From contig CM022679.1 of the NCBI GenBank assembly GCA_012295275.1, positions 28,665,664-28,688,163 on the forward strand: a DNA stretch of 22,500 bases, read 5' to 3'. The notes under the pieces were generated by a model, which ran no database searches, had not been told where the DNA came from, and worked only from the letters and a program-made list of their open reading frames with translations. This DNA is from Chrysomallon squamiferum (Eukaryota > Mollusca > Gastropoda > Neomphalida > Peltospiridae). A program made the translations under genes and the position numbers. Position 1 is the first letter of the stretch, and the number at the start of each line of letters is the position of its first letter. This document shows, piece after piece, positions 10,852-22,302 of the stretch.

Positions 10852-10865
10852 GTCGCCAAGGCAAC
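10852..10865. promoter_or_regulatory. Match to the RFX X-box consensus inside the intron
   Basis: GTCGCCAAGGCAAC fits GTNRCC-N(0-3)-RGYAAC at every specified base with a 2-base spacer. It lies in a unique island that also has a palindromic E-box GTCACGTGAC (10705-10714) and a CRE-like TGACGTGA (10772-10779). The match is seen; binding is inference. Confidence 0.4.
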
Positions 10866-11891
10866 CAGGATCAGTTCCTAAAGTGGTTTCTGTAAAACAT
10901 AAATCTTGCAGCTAATCTTCAAATGGGCGTTAATTTCCCCATTTCAGAAACAGGTGCACCGAAGATCGTGTATATTTTATGTTCTGGAAGGTGAAAATTA
11001 ATCATCTTTTAATTGTTTATTGGTTTCGTTTCTGTCATCAGAATTCTAAAAAAAAAATTAGCAAACACCAGATGATATTTTTAGATGTTTTAAACAAATA
11101 GCGAAACTGAGGAAGACTGATTTACCCAAACAACACAAAACTAAACTTCATCACTGAGTTTATTGACTGACTCCTGATTCCTGCTGGTATTTAAATACTG
11201 TCAACATGCAGTGGTAGTAGTAGACGAGATGACGATACTGATGATGGTGATGATTAAGTTAATGACATCAGTGACTGATGATGAAGTCGATTTAGACGAT
11301 CAATCGATATAACGTATTTGTTATTCACAGAGCAATAAAAAAAAAACGCATTCAACTTAATTCTGTATGTATGATATAAAAAAAATCACCAGTTTTATCA
11401 AATTAACTAAAATCATTTATCTTCTAAATATAATTTACTTTTGTTAATAAATCATAATCATAATCGTTGTCCTTCTTAAAAAGGCTCCATTACAATCGTA
11501 TCACGAAAACACAGGTCACGTTACTTTTCATCTGACATCACGTGACTTTGAACCGTCTACACATCGCCTTATGAGGGCGGCAGTTCCGAGAAATATTAAT
11601 ATTTTAATCACTTAAGAAACACTACAGCGAGAGTTCGAGCAGTTTTTATCTTTCATATTACCTTATACAAGCTGACACGCGATAAGCTGGGACATTTTAC
11701 GCATACCAGGCCACCTGGCGTTTCACAAAATAAACCACGTGCAAGTCACATGCATAATCTCGTGAACTTGATCTTTGCTGTAGGTGTGTCGATAGTATTA
11801 TACCTCAAGTACTAAACATAATGTGAGATGATCTTAGTTTTAAATATGTAGTTGCTAGCCATGTAGTTGTTGGTGTTTTGGTGTGGTTTTC

Positions 11892-11893
<2 letters not shown>

Positions 11894-11944
<51 letters not shown>
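11894..11944. repeat. (GT)n microsatellite
   Basis: About 25 pure units followed by TTTTG units. Confidence 0.96.
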
Positions 11945-11947
<3 letters not shown>

Positions 11948-12279
11948 GTTTGTTTTTGTTTTGTTTTGTAAAACGTAATAAAAAAATGTGATAGTTTGTC
12001 ACGCCTGTTTCTTAAACAAACCAGACATCGGCAATGTTAAATGAAATAAAACACGCTTTAATATATTCAGATTGCGTAATATAAAGCAGTACAGTACATA
12101 AAACACATAACTTCATCTGTCATCGCTTCTGAATATACATGACAGTCTCGACATACAAGTCTAAATTATAAATGTTAATTTTATTCTTCTTAATCAGAAT
12201 TTTAATTTGTACGTTTTGTTGAAGACATTAAAAAAAAAACAAAAAAAAAAAAAAAAAGATAAACGAGCAATATTGCTTT

Positions 12280-13140
12280 CCTAGGCTGGCAACTTGAGAT
12301 ACGACTTCCAAAGTTATCTTGTACAAACACCGTCAACCAAACGCTGTGTAAACTACTGTAACACTCTAAACAGTTTTAGTTTCTCTTATCAGCAGCGTGC
12401 TGTTTTTACCTGCACGCCACTCACTAATACAGCTTTTTTTTTTATCTCTACTTTGCGATAGACTGCATTCTGTGACGTTTTATAAACCAGTTTGGAACGG
12501 GGAAAAGCTAACAGGCCAAGCGAGAGGAATAGGTCAAAATGGTGTGGGTTTTTTTGTTTGGTTTTTTGATGGGTCTATTGATTCTGTGAGGATGATATAG
12601 TACCTAGCAGTACGGCGTGAAATGACCAAAGTTGCGATGATCCTAAGAACTCTTCAAGTTCAGCTGAAAACAGTGAAACTCTCGGAAGAAGAACAAAGAT
12701 TGTACAGCTTCATTCAAACCCGCCAGCATTGAGTCTCAGATCTTTAGCATCTCACCGCTCCAGTAACCAGCACAATCGAACAGCACAAAATACAATTGAT
12801 AATTGTTTGCTTAAAGTGATTTTTTGTGTCGACTGCAACTACGGCATTCCACGGACTGTTGCAGTGGAAAATAGCATTGAACGAAAGTGATGTCATTTTC
12901 AGTAATGAAATTGATTTGCCAGGCAAACATGCATTTCATGTGAACATTTTAGTTTCGGTCCCCATGGCACCCCATGCAAATATTTATCAGTTGTAGACTG
13001 CGGCGAAAAAACTTCAGATATGACGTTTTAATCATGATGCAATGCAATCAACTGTTTGTTGTACGCAGCCACCTTTTTGTTCACAGCGCCATAAAAATGT
13101 TTAAAATCTGATCATTTCATTTTTACGTGACTCAGATTTG
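12280..13140. other. Unique intronic island, no gene recognised
   Basis: About 860 bases nearly free of simple repeats. A 36-codon ATG frame (12622-12732, containing KLSEEEQRLYSFIQTRQ) looks protein-like but is short and not recognised. Neighbouring frames are broken by stops, so this could be a relic of an old inserted element. Confidence 0.3.
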
Positions 13141-13380
13141 AGTTCTCGTCTGAAATCATTCATACGTAATATTTTTTTTTTTTTTTATATATCCACATTC
13201 AGAAAAAAATAATGAAACTATAATTAATATTCAAATCAAGGAAACAAAACCCCTTCACTGGTAACACTATATCAAACAGTTTACTACAACAGCCACCACG
13301 GCCACTTCACAGTCTTCCACGACGATTCCTGTTAATACTGTGTCTTCTTTAGACACACTGATGATTCACTGATTACGTTT

Positions 13381-13692
13381 GAAGTAGTAGCAGTAGTAGT
13401 TGCAGTAGTAGTACGAAAAGTAGTAAAAGTACAGTCCTAGTAGTAGTAAGGGCAACAGCATCAGTATTAGTTAGATTAGTAGTAGTAATGGTAATAGTAG
13501 CAATAGCTATAGTGGTAGAAAAAGCAGTAATAATAATAATTGTAGTAATAACAGCAGTAATAGTAAGAGTAATAGTAAAAGTAATAGTAGTAGTAGCAGC
13601 AGTAGTAGTAGAAGTTTCAGTAGTAGTAGTAGTAGTAGTAGAATTACAAATAATTATTATTGTTGTTGTTGTTGTTGTTGTTGTAGAAGAAG
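13381..13692. repeat. Degenerate (TAG/CAG)n triplet field ending in (GTT)n and (GAA)n
   Basis: Loose AGT/AGC triplets for about 270 bases, then TTG triplets (13661-13684) and GAA triplets. The poly-Val and poly-Ile frames are repeat translation. Confidence 0.9.
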
Positions 13693-13763
13693 AAGAACAA
13701 AAAAGTGTTTAAAATAAATATAAAATCAATGACGAGTAACTGAAATATGAGAAACGTTACAAA

Positions 13764-14417
13764 GAGACACACAAAGCTCTAACAGCTGTCACACTTAACA
13801 CTGAATTAGTGATGAGACAAAGCTCTAACAGCTGTCACACTTAACACTGAATTAGTGATGAGACAAAGCTCTAAAGCTGTCACACTTAACACTGAATTAG
13901 TGATGAGACAAAGCTCTAACAGTCACACTTAACACTGAATTAGTGATGAGACAAAGCTGAAACACTTTAGTGATGAGACAAAGCTCTAACAGCTGTCACA
14001 CTTAACACTGAATTAGTGATGAGACAAAGCTCTAACAGCTGTCACACTTAACACTGAATTAGTGATGAGACAAAGCTCTAACAGCTGTCACACTTAACAC
14101 TGAATTAGTGATGAGACAAAGCTCTAACAGCTGTCACACTTAACACTGAATTAATGAGACAAAGCTGAATTGAATTAGTGATGAGACAAAGCTCTAACAG
14201 CTGTCACACTTAACACTGAATTAGTGATGAGACAAAGCTCTAACAGCTGTCACACTGAATTAGTGATGAGACAAAGCTCTAACAGCTGTCACACTTAACA
14301 CTGAATTAGTGATGAGACAAAGCTCTAACAGCTGTCACACTTAACACTGAATTAGTGATGAGACAAAGCTCTAACAGCTGTCACACTTAACACTGAATTA
14401 GTGATGAGACAAAGCTC
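13764..14417. repeat. Minisatellite with 46-bp unit, about 14 copies
   Basis: Each unit runs through GTGATGAGACAAAGCTCTAA, CAGCTGTCACACTTAACACT and GAATTA. Most copies are nearly identical, which implies recent expansion or homogenisation. Shortened copies occur near 13873 and 13921 (3-base losses around CAGCTG) and near 13955, 14155 and 14250 (larger internal losses). No reading frame spans it. Confidence 0.95.
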
Positions 14418-14673
14418 AAAGCCATCAAAACTAATTTGATATATTTTTTATTTTAATCACATCACTTTCTGATTTGCTTCCGTAAAGAAGCTTATGAATA
14501 TTTATTAAACATATATACATTCGTTTGTTTTTAAGATAGGGCATGTTTATACAAAGCTAATTTAAATACGTATAAAAGTCATTTTATCAGTGTAGTTTGA
14601 ACTGTGTAAATCTTCACTGAATATAGCCAGGACACGTACACAATACTATATATATATACATCTATCTACATAA

Positions 14674-14676
<3 letters not shown>

Positions 14677-14729
<53 letters not shown>
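14677..14729. repeat. (GT)n microsatellite
   Basis: About 26 pure units, preceded by TATA units. Confidence 0.96.
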
Positions 14730-14732
<3 letters not shown>

Positions 14733-14989
14733 CAAATACACACATATATACGTATGTCTGTATACAAGCAAATCCGCCCAAAATTAATTAATTACTAATG
14801 TCATCATATTTTGTCATTACTCATTACGAAGTTTTCTGCTTAGAATTGATAAATGCTGAATGAAACAGTTGTTTTTCACGTCGATGATGTTATTTATTAT
14901 TTTCGCCACGTAACTGTCAATTATTTAAAAAAACAAAAAAAAAAAAAACAGACAGGAAAAGAACAGACAATTAATCAAGACTGAAGAGT

Positions 14990-15320
14990 AATTCCACATT
15001 CATCCACCATCACTGTTTACCAGAGACAAACAGAAGGAGAAATATTTCTTGTCCGAGTGGAAATTCTCTCCCAGGTCTCTGCTAATCTCACTGTCAAGTC
15101 TGCTGAATCGAGCTCTGTAACTGCACTGCACAGAAACGTTCTCGAAGTATTCATGTTTCAAGGATTAAAATCACAAACAGCAGACGACAGTTTTGACATG
15201 AAATGTGTTGAGTTCGTTTCACTGAGGAAGGTTTTTCAGTGTAACGCGGCTGTGGGGTGACGTCATCAGATAACTAACAACCACCGACCTCCTCTCTGTC
15301 AGCCACAACTACCACATCAT
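14990..15320. other. Unique intronic island with a full CRE palindrome
   Basis: Non-repetitive sequence with TGACGTCA at 15258-15265. The 67-codon open frame over it begins at GTG, not ATG, and shows no known domain, so no gene is called. Confidence 0.35.
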
Positions 15321-15334
15321 TTCATTTTATTTTA

Positions 15335-15620
15335 TTTGTTTGTTTGTTTGTTTGTTTGTTAGCTTTTTGTTATTTTTATTTATTATATTTTAATAACTTG
15401 TTTACATATTACATTTTTATTAAATTATAAAGGTATTTTATTTTACTGAAATTAGTAATGCTGCTCATGTTACAAATTTTATACAATTTACAAAACAGAA
15501 ATAAAAAATAAGTTTACTACTACTAATGGTAATAGTAATAATAATAATAACAATAACAATAATAATAACAACAAACACGACAACAACAACAACAATAATA
15601 ATAATAATAATAATAACTGT
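15335..15620. repeat. (TTTG)n, AT-rich spacer and (AAT/AAC)n tracts
   Basis: TTTG units at 15337-15360, AT-rich sequence, then AAT/CAA triplets at about 15530-15617. Confidence 0.85.
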
Positions 15621-15850
15621 CTATATTTTATTAATGATATATTTTCCCTTACTTTCTTAGTATGAGACTATTACTTTGTGTCAAAGAACTGATTAATAAA
15701 ACTAACAACATATCAAACATACACAACAACAACAACAACAACAACACAACAAATAATGAAATAAAACAATTAAGAAAACAGAAAAGAAAAAAAAACGAAT
15801 GTTGATAATATAATTACATCATTTATTATAACCAAAATCAACGTATGGTT

Positions 15851-15851
15851 A

Positions 15852-15882
<31 letters not shown>

Positions 15883-15885
15883 ATA
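15851..15885. repeat. (AAAT)n microsatellite
   Basis: About eight AAAT units. Confidence 0.93.
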
Positions 15886-16195
15886 TTCAAGTAATAAAAA
15901 TAAAAGGGTAACGGGAATAATAAAAACAGATAGCGAGAAAGACGGAAAATCGAATAAATCGAACAAAGGGAAAGAGAGCGGTGGAGGAACAATAAGAACG
16001 AAGTGAGTGTTTTGTGCGAGTGGAGAGGTTTGTTTAGTGAACAGGCCCACATGTCGTGTTTTTAATTCTCACTTCACAGTCATATATCACAACCACAACG
16101 AGTCATTTTTTATATATATAGTTTTTTAAGGTGCAAACACACTCGCAAGACTTATGGAAACGATCAGCATTGTTGGATTTTGTGATTTTAATACG

Positions 16196-16200
<5 letters not shown>

Positions 16201-16274
<74 letters not shown>
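16201..16274. repeat. (GA)n microsatellite
   Basis: 37 pure units. Confidence 0.96.
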
Positions 16275-16278
<4 letters not shown>

Positions 16279-16829
16279 AAACTGAAGGCGTCATTTGCGA
16301 TGACAAAGTTAGTAGATTAGCCTAACAAAGATTAGCGGAGATCATCAAACACTGTTTTTATTGTTTACAGAGAATTATCACAATATCACTGGTATCTGCC
16401 TTTGTCTTGTGTACCTGTGTATATCTCCCTGTTTATGCGTTCTTTTGTCTTTCCTTTTTTTCTTTATTCATGTGTGTTTTTCGCTGTGTTTATTTATGTG
16501 CTACTTTCGTGTCTTTTAAAAATTCATTAAAATTTAGTATAATAATAACTGATAAATTCTCTCTCCTACCCACGTACAGACAGACACACCCAACACTTTA
16601 GTAATGTGTCTGATGTAAATCAGATATTTCTGCACATAATCATAATGTTATCACAGAATGCCACGCCTACGTCCTCTTAACACCATGACAGTGATCTTGT
16701 TTCTTGGAAACCTTGTTATGGGAAGTAATACATATTCATAAGCTTCTTTACTGTAGAAAATAAAAGAAGTGAAGATATGTTTATCTTTGTAAAATAAACA
16801 TATCAAATTACACACATACACAATCACAC

Positions 16830-16977
16830 ATGTTTATAAGTATGTATATACGTATACGTATATGTATTTGTGGTGTATGTGTATGCATGTGAGTATATGG
16901 AAGTATGTATTTGAATGTGAATGTAAGTTAAAAATGTATATAAATCTTTGATGCATGTGCATATGGTGTATGAAAAA

Positions 16978-17019
<42 letters not shown>

Positions 17020-17060
17020 ATGTGTGTGTATAACTATAAATAAATTATAAATACATACAG
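16830..17060. repeat. Degenerate (TATG)n field with pure (GT)n at 16981-17018
   Basis: Imperfect TATG/TGTA units surround a pure GT tract of 19 units. Flanking frames are repeat translation. Confidence 0.9.
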
Positions 17061-17879
17061 AGAGACTGGTGGAAGTACACAGATATGTATGTGTAAATAG
17101 TTTGTATTTTGTAATTATATATTTCAATTGTACAATATATGTTCTACTGTTGACTAATTTCTATACTTGTCATTTGGCCTGTTCAAACTCGATCAAATTC
17201 AAACTGATCAAATTTAGCTTGATCAAAGTTGTGTGTGTTCAAACTTTCTGTGTTCAAACGTCTGTGATTCTACGTGACCTTCAAAGATGAAAAAATCCTT
17301 CTAGTCAGTGGTTATAACTCTTGAAAACATTCGGGTTAAGCTAACATCAAAAAAATCAGTGAAACCTGCTGAAATCAGAAAAAAAAAAAAAAAAAAAACA
17401 CAGACAATGAAAACACAGCAAAATATTCGCAGTCTAAAGTTTACAGCGGACACAGATTAGCAGAGAAATTCAAATGATTGCGGATCAAAAGATGAAAAAG
17501 ACAAAGAAAGAAACAAAACACGGAACATCAAACGAATAAAGAAATTTCTGAAGTCTGGATGTTTTGCAGGACGGGTCCTACAAACAGGACTAGGACAGAC
17601 GTACATCTGAACTGTCCCTGTTTTAAAAGTATTTATTTATTTATCTATTTGTTTGTTTGTTTATTCTGACACTCTCTGAAAAGTGCAAATTACTGAACAT
17701 TTTTAATCAAACAAACTTTCCATGTTTCGTTCACAAACAGTTCAATACAACCAATTAAACGAGTTTAAACAGACTGCTTCGTAACGTGTTCTGAATAAAT
17801 GACTGTAGGTTTGTATGAATGTAAGTATTTTAGGATTCGAATATTCTCTGTCTTACGTACGTCTGAATAGACTCTGCAC

Positions 17880-18052
17880 ATAGACAATATTACTGAACGC
17901 ACTGGCGCAGGAGGACAAAATCCAATCACGACCTCACAAACCCGTCAAATGCCGCTGACGAGACTCGAATGTATGGCACACATTCGCCCCCACATGTGTA
18001 TATTCGTACGTTCGTACGTACATATGTATGTATATATGTATGTATGTATGTG
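17880..18052 (-). repeat. Possible fragment of a tRNA-derived SINE with adjacent (CATA)n
   Basis: On the minus strand, ATTCGAGTCTC (17970-17960) resembles a tRNA B box (GGTTCGANTCC) and is followed by GTCAGCGGCATTTGACGGG, a wording reminiscent of tRNA-derived SINE heads. A CATA simple repeat abuts it at about 18000-18052. No clear A box or intact tRNA fold is seen, so this may be chance. Confidence 0.25.
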
Positions 18053-18089
18053 TATAATCTAAGAAACTAACACAACAATGATAATATTA

Positions 18090-18900
18090 TTTATGGTGTC
18101 AAAATCTTTTTTCGGCATCCATTTCTCAAATTATATTCTTACTAAACAGTTCCTCCATGATTTAGAAGCCAAAACAAGAGATAAAAATTAAACAAACTAA
18201 AATCGGTTGCGTGCATTATTGATTACCACATCTTTTTTAACCAGTTGGATAAAAATATTATCTCCCTTTGATAGTCACGGAAATGTGTGACTTCCTGAGA
18301 ATGTAGCCAAGACCTTTCGATTTTCGTCAGTTACCTTAATCCGAGTGCGTTACTCAGTGCCAAAGTGACTTCAGATCAAGTAAATATTTGACTTTGTTAA
18401 CTGAAATGCAAAAGTTAGTCTACCTTTGCCCTTTACTGTGCTTCAGAGTGAAGTATTTTTTATTGATGTTGTCGGTTTTCTTTTTTTTACAAATTTAACG
18501 CCACTGCATGGGTCTTTTTTATTTTCATATTGATATTTAGGTTAAGTTTTTATAAAGTTTGATTGTAAGTGTTTATGTGTTGCAAACTCTTTGTTTATCT
18601 TAAGCCTTAATCTGTAATTATCAGGTTTCAATGAAACAATGTACGTGATAAATTTAACACGTATTTGAAATAAGTCACCGTCTCGTGTTCCTGTAACATG
18701 CTAATTAGCTAAGGTGAATATTACTTTTGGTTCTGTAACTTCAGCAACCTGAGAAGAGATAATATTACAAACACATCGTCTTCATTTTACTTCACAGTGT
18801 AGTTATTTATGAGAAAAAAATCACGAGGATGTTTTATACCAAGATTTGAATCAACTACCGTCTGCGTTTTTCTGTCTTCCTTCTCTCTGCTTCTTTCTTT
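18090..18900. other. Unique intronic sequence, no gene recognised
   Basis: AT-rich, few simple repeats, and no long frame or recognisable motif. Confidence 0.5.
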
Positions 18901-18953
18901 CTCCGTGCGTCTGTCTGTCCCTGTATTATCTGTCTCTCTATGACACACACAAA

Positions 18954-18955
<2 letters not shown>

Positions 18956-19003
<48 letters not shown>
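18956..19003. repeat. (CA)n microsatellite
   Basis: 24 pure units. Confidence 0.96.
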
Positions 19004-19006
<3 letters not shown>

Positions 19007-19700
19007 CAAAATACGCACGCGCCCATACTCTAAATGCCTTTGTCTCCGTGGTTCTGTCTCACTGTCTCATGAATGAACAAACGACGGAACTTGAAACTGG
19101 ACGACATAACTTGACGAAAACATTTGTGTCGAGGGAAAACTTTGTTTGTTCGTGATAAGTACATACGAGGACTGCTAATCAAAGATCAGACAAGCAATTT
19201 ACACTTATCTGAAGTTTTGACACAACGCCCTTTTTACATACACAAACAACCTAATTCGTGTCTTTCTTTGTCTTCAGTTCCTTTTTTCAACCATCTCCTT
19301 TTTTTTCCATTGTTATTTTCTTTTGTTTATATTAGGACATTTTTTTTTTTTCAGCTACCTTCCGATTCATTCTGGGTCAACCAATTTTAATTCAGTTTGT
19401 GAAACGTAAGTGAATTATTATAAATTAAATTAATGTCTATTACTGGATCGATTTTATATGAATGCAGCGGACATTTGATTGAGTATTGGTACATTCGGGT
19501 ATGTGTATGTATATGTTTATCTGTCGCTGAGTTTGTCTGCATAATCTGCGTTTATTTTATTAATTTTACTTCGCTATAAATCACTTCACTTCCTCGCGGT
19601 GTTAAAACTGTTTAACTCACAGAGAGGACATCAGCAAGGTTTCTACAGCTGATGACACGACACTGAAATGTTGGTCAGAAGAGAAAACGTCTAAACTTAC

Positions 19701-19864
19701 CCTCTGCCCACGATGAGTCTCAGAGCCTCCAGGTTGCCGTTGTGAGCGGCCCAGTGTGTGGCGGTGCGGCCGTCTTCGTCGGGGTGATTGAGTTCCTTCT
19801 TCTGAGCCTCCCTCAGCAAATCCACGTAACCATCCTTGGCCGCTTCTATGAATCTCTCGGCCAT
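19701..19864 (-). CDS. USH1G: SANS/ANKS4B-family scaffold protein, coding exon 1 (start codon and first ankyrin repeat)
   Basis: This exon encodes the N-terminus of a SANS (Usher 1G)-type scaffold. Reading minus-strand from the ATG at 19864-19862 gives [20 protein letters not shown], then a [20 protein letters not shown] ankyrin repeat (about residues 29-56) and the exon end after LIVGR plus GG. From memory, human SANS begins [20 protein letters not shown] with the same spacing to [20 protein letters not shown], which supports the start. The exon has 164 coding bases (54 codons plus 2) and ends at a strong donor, GG|GTAAGT; joining to 6928 completes a glycine codon and gives GGDVNKSDYLGNT, matching the family's GGDPDKCDIWGNT. 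The longest open frame over this stretch is a different, meaningless frame. In vertebrates SANS links harmonin, myosin VIIa and other Usher proteins in hair-cell stereocilia and photoreceptors, while ANKS4B does a similar job in brush-border microvilli; the role in this animal is inferred. Confidence 0.94.
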
Positions 19865-19898
19865 CTCTAGAAAAAACGAAAAACAAGTCTTCTTTCCT
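19865..19898 (-). other. Probable splice acceptor immediately before the start codon (5' UTR intron)
   Basis: Reading the minus strand towards the ATG, the sequence is a pyrimidine-rich tract (CTTGTTTTTCGTTTTTTCTAG) followed by AG and then ATGG. This is a textbook 3' splice site, with AG at 19868-19867 or alternatively 19866-19865, so the start codon would be the first or third base of its exon. A noncoding 5' exon further upstream (above 19900) is therefore likely, but no donor or promoter could be placed with confidence. The alternative is a transcript starting within this T-rich tract. Inference from motif shape only. Confidence 0.6.
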
Positions 19899-20770
19899 TG
19901 AATAGAGTATCACATATCCTGACTAGTAGCGTGTGTTTTATCAGACTGAGACGTCAGAGCTTGTAGCGAGATATCTAACTTCGCGTTCGTCTCAAGCTCC
20001 TCGCTCATGAATATTCATGTGTTAAGTTTTACCTTTTTTTTTTTTTTTTTTACTGTGTGTGTGTTAACGTCATCGATAAACTGTGCTGTTCTGTATGTTG
20101 TCTTGGTTTGAGTGGCTTTCAAATTCCTCCGTATCTATAACCGACATTGTGTTTTTATGAGCACGAGCAGTAAATTATAGTAACTGTCACTGAGGTATAC
20201 GCTTTCACGTCCGATGTTTGAACGAGTCCGGATTGCTCAGTTTTTCGGTGACTGGCGAAAAGCCAGGGTATTGATTCGACAGCGTTAAAACAGAAAACAG
20301 CGAATAAATCCCCAGTCAGTTGTTTCAGGACAAGATTTTTGTTTGACATGACAAACGACGCAGTTTATTTTTCAGGCCGAACGACTTTAATTTTCTAAGC
20401 ATATTAAAAGCATATTCAAATAAATGTTTTGCTATAAAAAAAAAAAAAATAAAAAAATAAAAAAAATGTTCACATGTAAGAAAAAAATAAACCTATTTTA
20501 ATGGATGAAGTTACGTGCAAAATGGCGTGTTTTAATTATATATGGTCTGCGTGGGAGATAATGTTTTTTACGTTTGTTTATAGTCTTTATGCAGTTGTTG
20601 TTGTAGATGCGGTTGTTATTGTTATTATTATTTCTGTAAAACAGTATTTTTTTACGTCAGTTCTAACAGAGCAGAAGAGCATCAGCGCTTAGTAACAGCG
20701 TAAAAATAATCAAACAATCACAGCAAAAAAAACAGTGTTCACTTCTAACTATTCTTTCTTTTTTATTTCT
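19899..20770. other. Upstream flank of the gene, mostly unique
   Basis: It probably contains the 5' UTR intron and perhaps the 5' UTR exon of the minus-strand gene, but no donor, TATA box or CpG island could be fixed. The 64-codon minus-strand frame at 20155-20349 has no recognised domain. T- and A-runs occur at 20033-20051 and 20438-20465. Confidence 0.45.
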
Positions 20771-20952
20771 CGTTTATTTTTTTTTATTTATTTTTTACAT
20801 TGTTTATTTATTTATTTATTTGTTTTAATTTATTTATTTATTTATTTATTTGTTTATTTATTTGTTTATTTTTATTTTTTATTTATTTATTTATTTATTT
20901 ATTTGTTTATATTATTTATTTCTCTATTTATTTATTTATTTATTTGTTTAAA
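20771..20952. repeat. (TTTA)n/(TTTG)n field
   Basis: About 180 bases of TTTA units with TTTG interruptions. Confidence 0.93.
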
Positions 20953-21206
20953 TCACAGTTCAGTCAGCGGTCTGTTTCTTTATTGTTAGATAATGTTTTT
21001 CATCTCAAGTCAAATTAGGAAATTCTGAACACCTTGCAGTTCCAACAAAAAAACCCAACAACAACAACAACATAATTTATACATTTTTGTCCGTTAATAA
21101 AAATGTAGGTCAAGTAGACTGAACACACAGTTTATCTCGAGATATTCCTATCAGTCGGCGACTCGCGTTTTAATATCAAATAAAACAACAGAACAACTAC
21201 TGAAAT

Positions 21207-21316
<110 letters not shown>

Positions 21317-21459
21317 CCTTGCCCGTTTAGTTCCTAGAATTTTCAGGAAAATGCATCTCCTGTTTTCTTTTCTGTAGATTTAAAACACAATCCTAGCAAC
21401 TCTGTGACAGAAAACTATTTACCCCCATTCAAACAAACAAATTCAAATAAATACAACAT

Positions 21460-21573
21460 GAAACAGATACGCACAGATAGACACATAGACACATACATCC
21501 AAAACACACACACAGACACCCACACACATATATACGCACATATGAATTACACACACGTGTATAGGTACATCAT

Positions 21574-21607
<34 letters not shown>
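21460..21607. repeat. (CA)n-like field ending in (TA)n
   Basis: Degenerate CACA/CATA units, then a pure TA tract at about 21577-21607. Confidence 0.9.
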
Positions 21608-21609
<2 letters not shown>

Positions 21610-22300
21610 GAACAGGGGAGACAAATCTAGATACTAACCAATGGAAGTAATCATATTTTTGTTCTCTCCCATACATCAGTGGAAAACAGAACATTGATTT
21701 TGTTTCACACAACTCAGTTTTTGATTACTTAACACTAACACATACAAAAAAAATGGATGTCGGGAAAAAGAAGAACAAAGAAGACTGAAATTGTACAAAC
21801 GTCTGAATTAATCATCAGCAAGAATGTTAGATACAAAAATCTGTCACTTTCATTCTGGTAACGAATACCCAACACAGAAAACACTGTTATTTTGGGATCC
21901 AGTCACGTGGTCTAAACTGCTTTCACTGAAATTAGAATACTAGTTTTTGAGGGAATTGTGTTGAAGATGCACTAAACTAAGTGATTTACTGGTCGTTTCT
22001 TTAAGCATCGCAGACAATTATTCGTAAAAATTAAATCAAATAGTAAATTTGAAAAGCCTGTTTGTTTTAAATTAAGGAAGGTGTAAAGTAGAAATAAGAC
22101 ATATTTCACATCTTGTACGTCGACGTTGTTGAGAGATGGCATTTTGTCTGGATGCTGCCCATGAAGACCAAACTCGAGCTACAAGTACGCACACACGTCA
22201 CTGCGGTGCGTGTGAGTAGGTACGCATTTATGTACACCAAGTCAAGTCCTCGTGGTTTGTCTTTCGTCATTTCTGCTAGCATCTATTTTTCTTTTTGTTT
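21608..22300. other. Unique upstream sequence, no gene recognised
   Basis: Includes a CACGTG at 21904-21909. The 109-codon plus-strand frame starting near 22113 runs into CTTT/TTTA repeats and has no known domain. Confidence 0.5.
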
Positions 22301-22302
22301 TT

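Noticed and set aside
15057-15260. 67-codon plus-strand frame in unique sequence
   Set aside because: It begins at GTG, has no recognisable domain, and lies inside the intron of a minus-strand gene.
19617-19913. 98-codon minus-strand frame covering exon 1
   Set aside because: It is in the wrong frame for the ankyrin sequence; the true frame is limited by the splice donor at 19700.
20155-20349. 64-codon minus-strand frame upstream of exon 1
   Set aside because: No family resemblance, and the SANS start is already explained by exon 1; it could at most be 5' UTR or intron.
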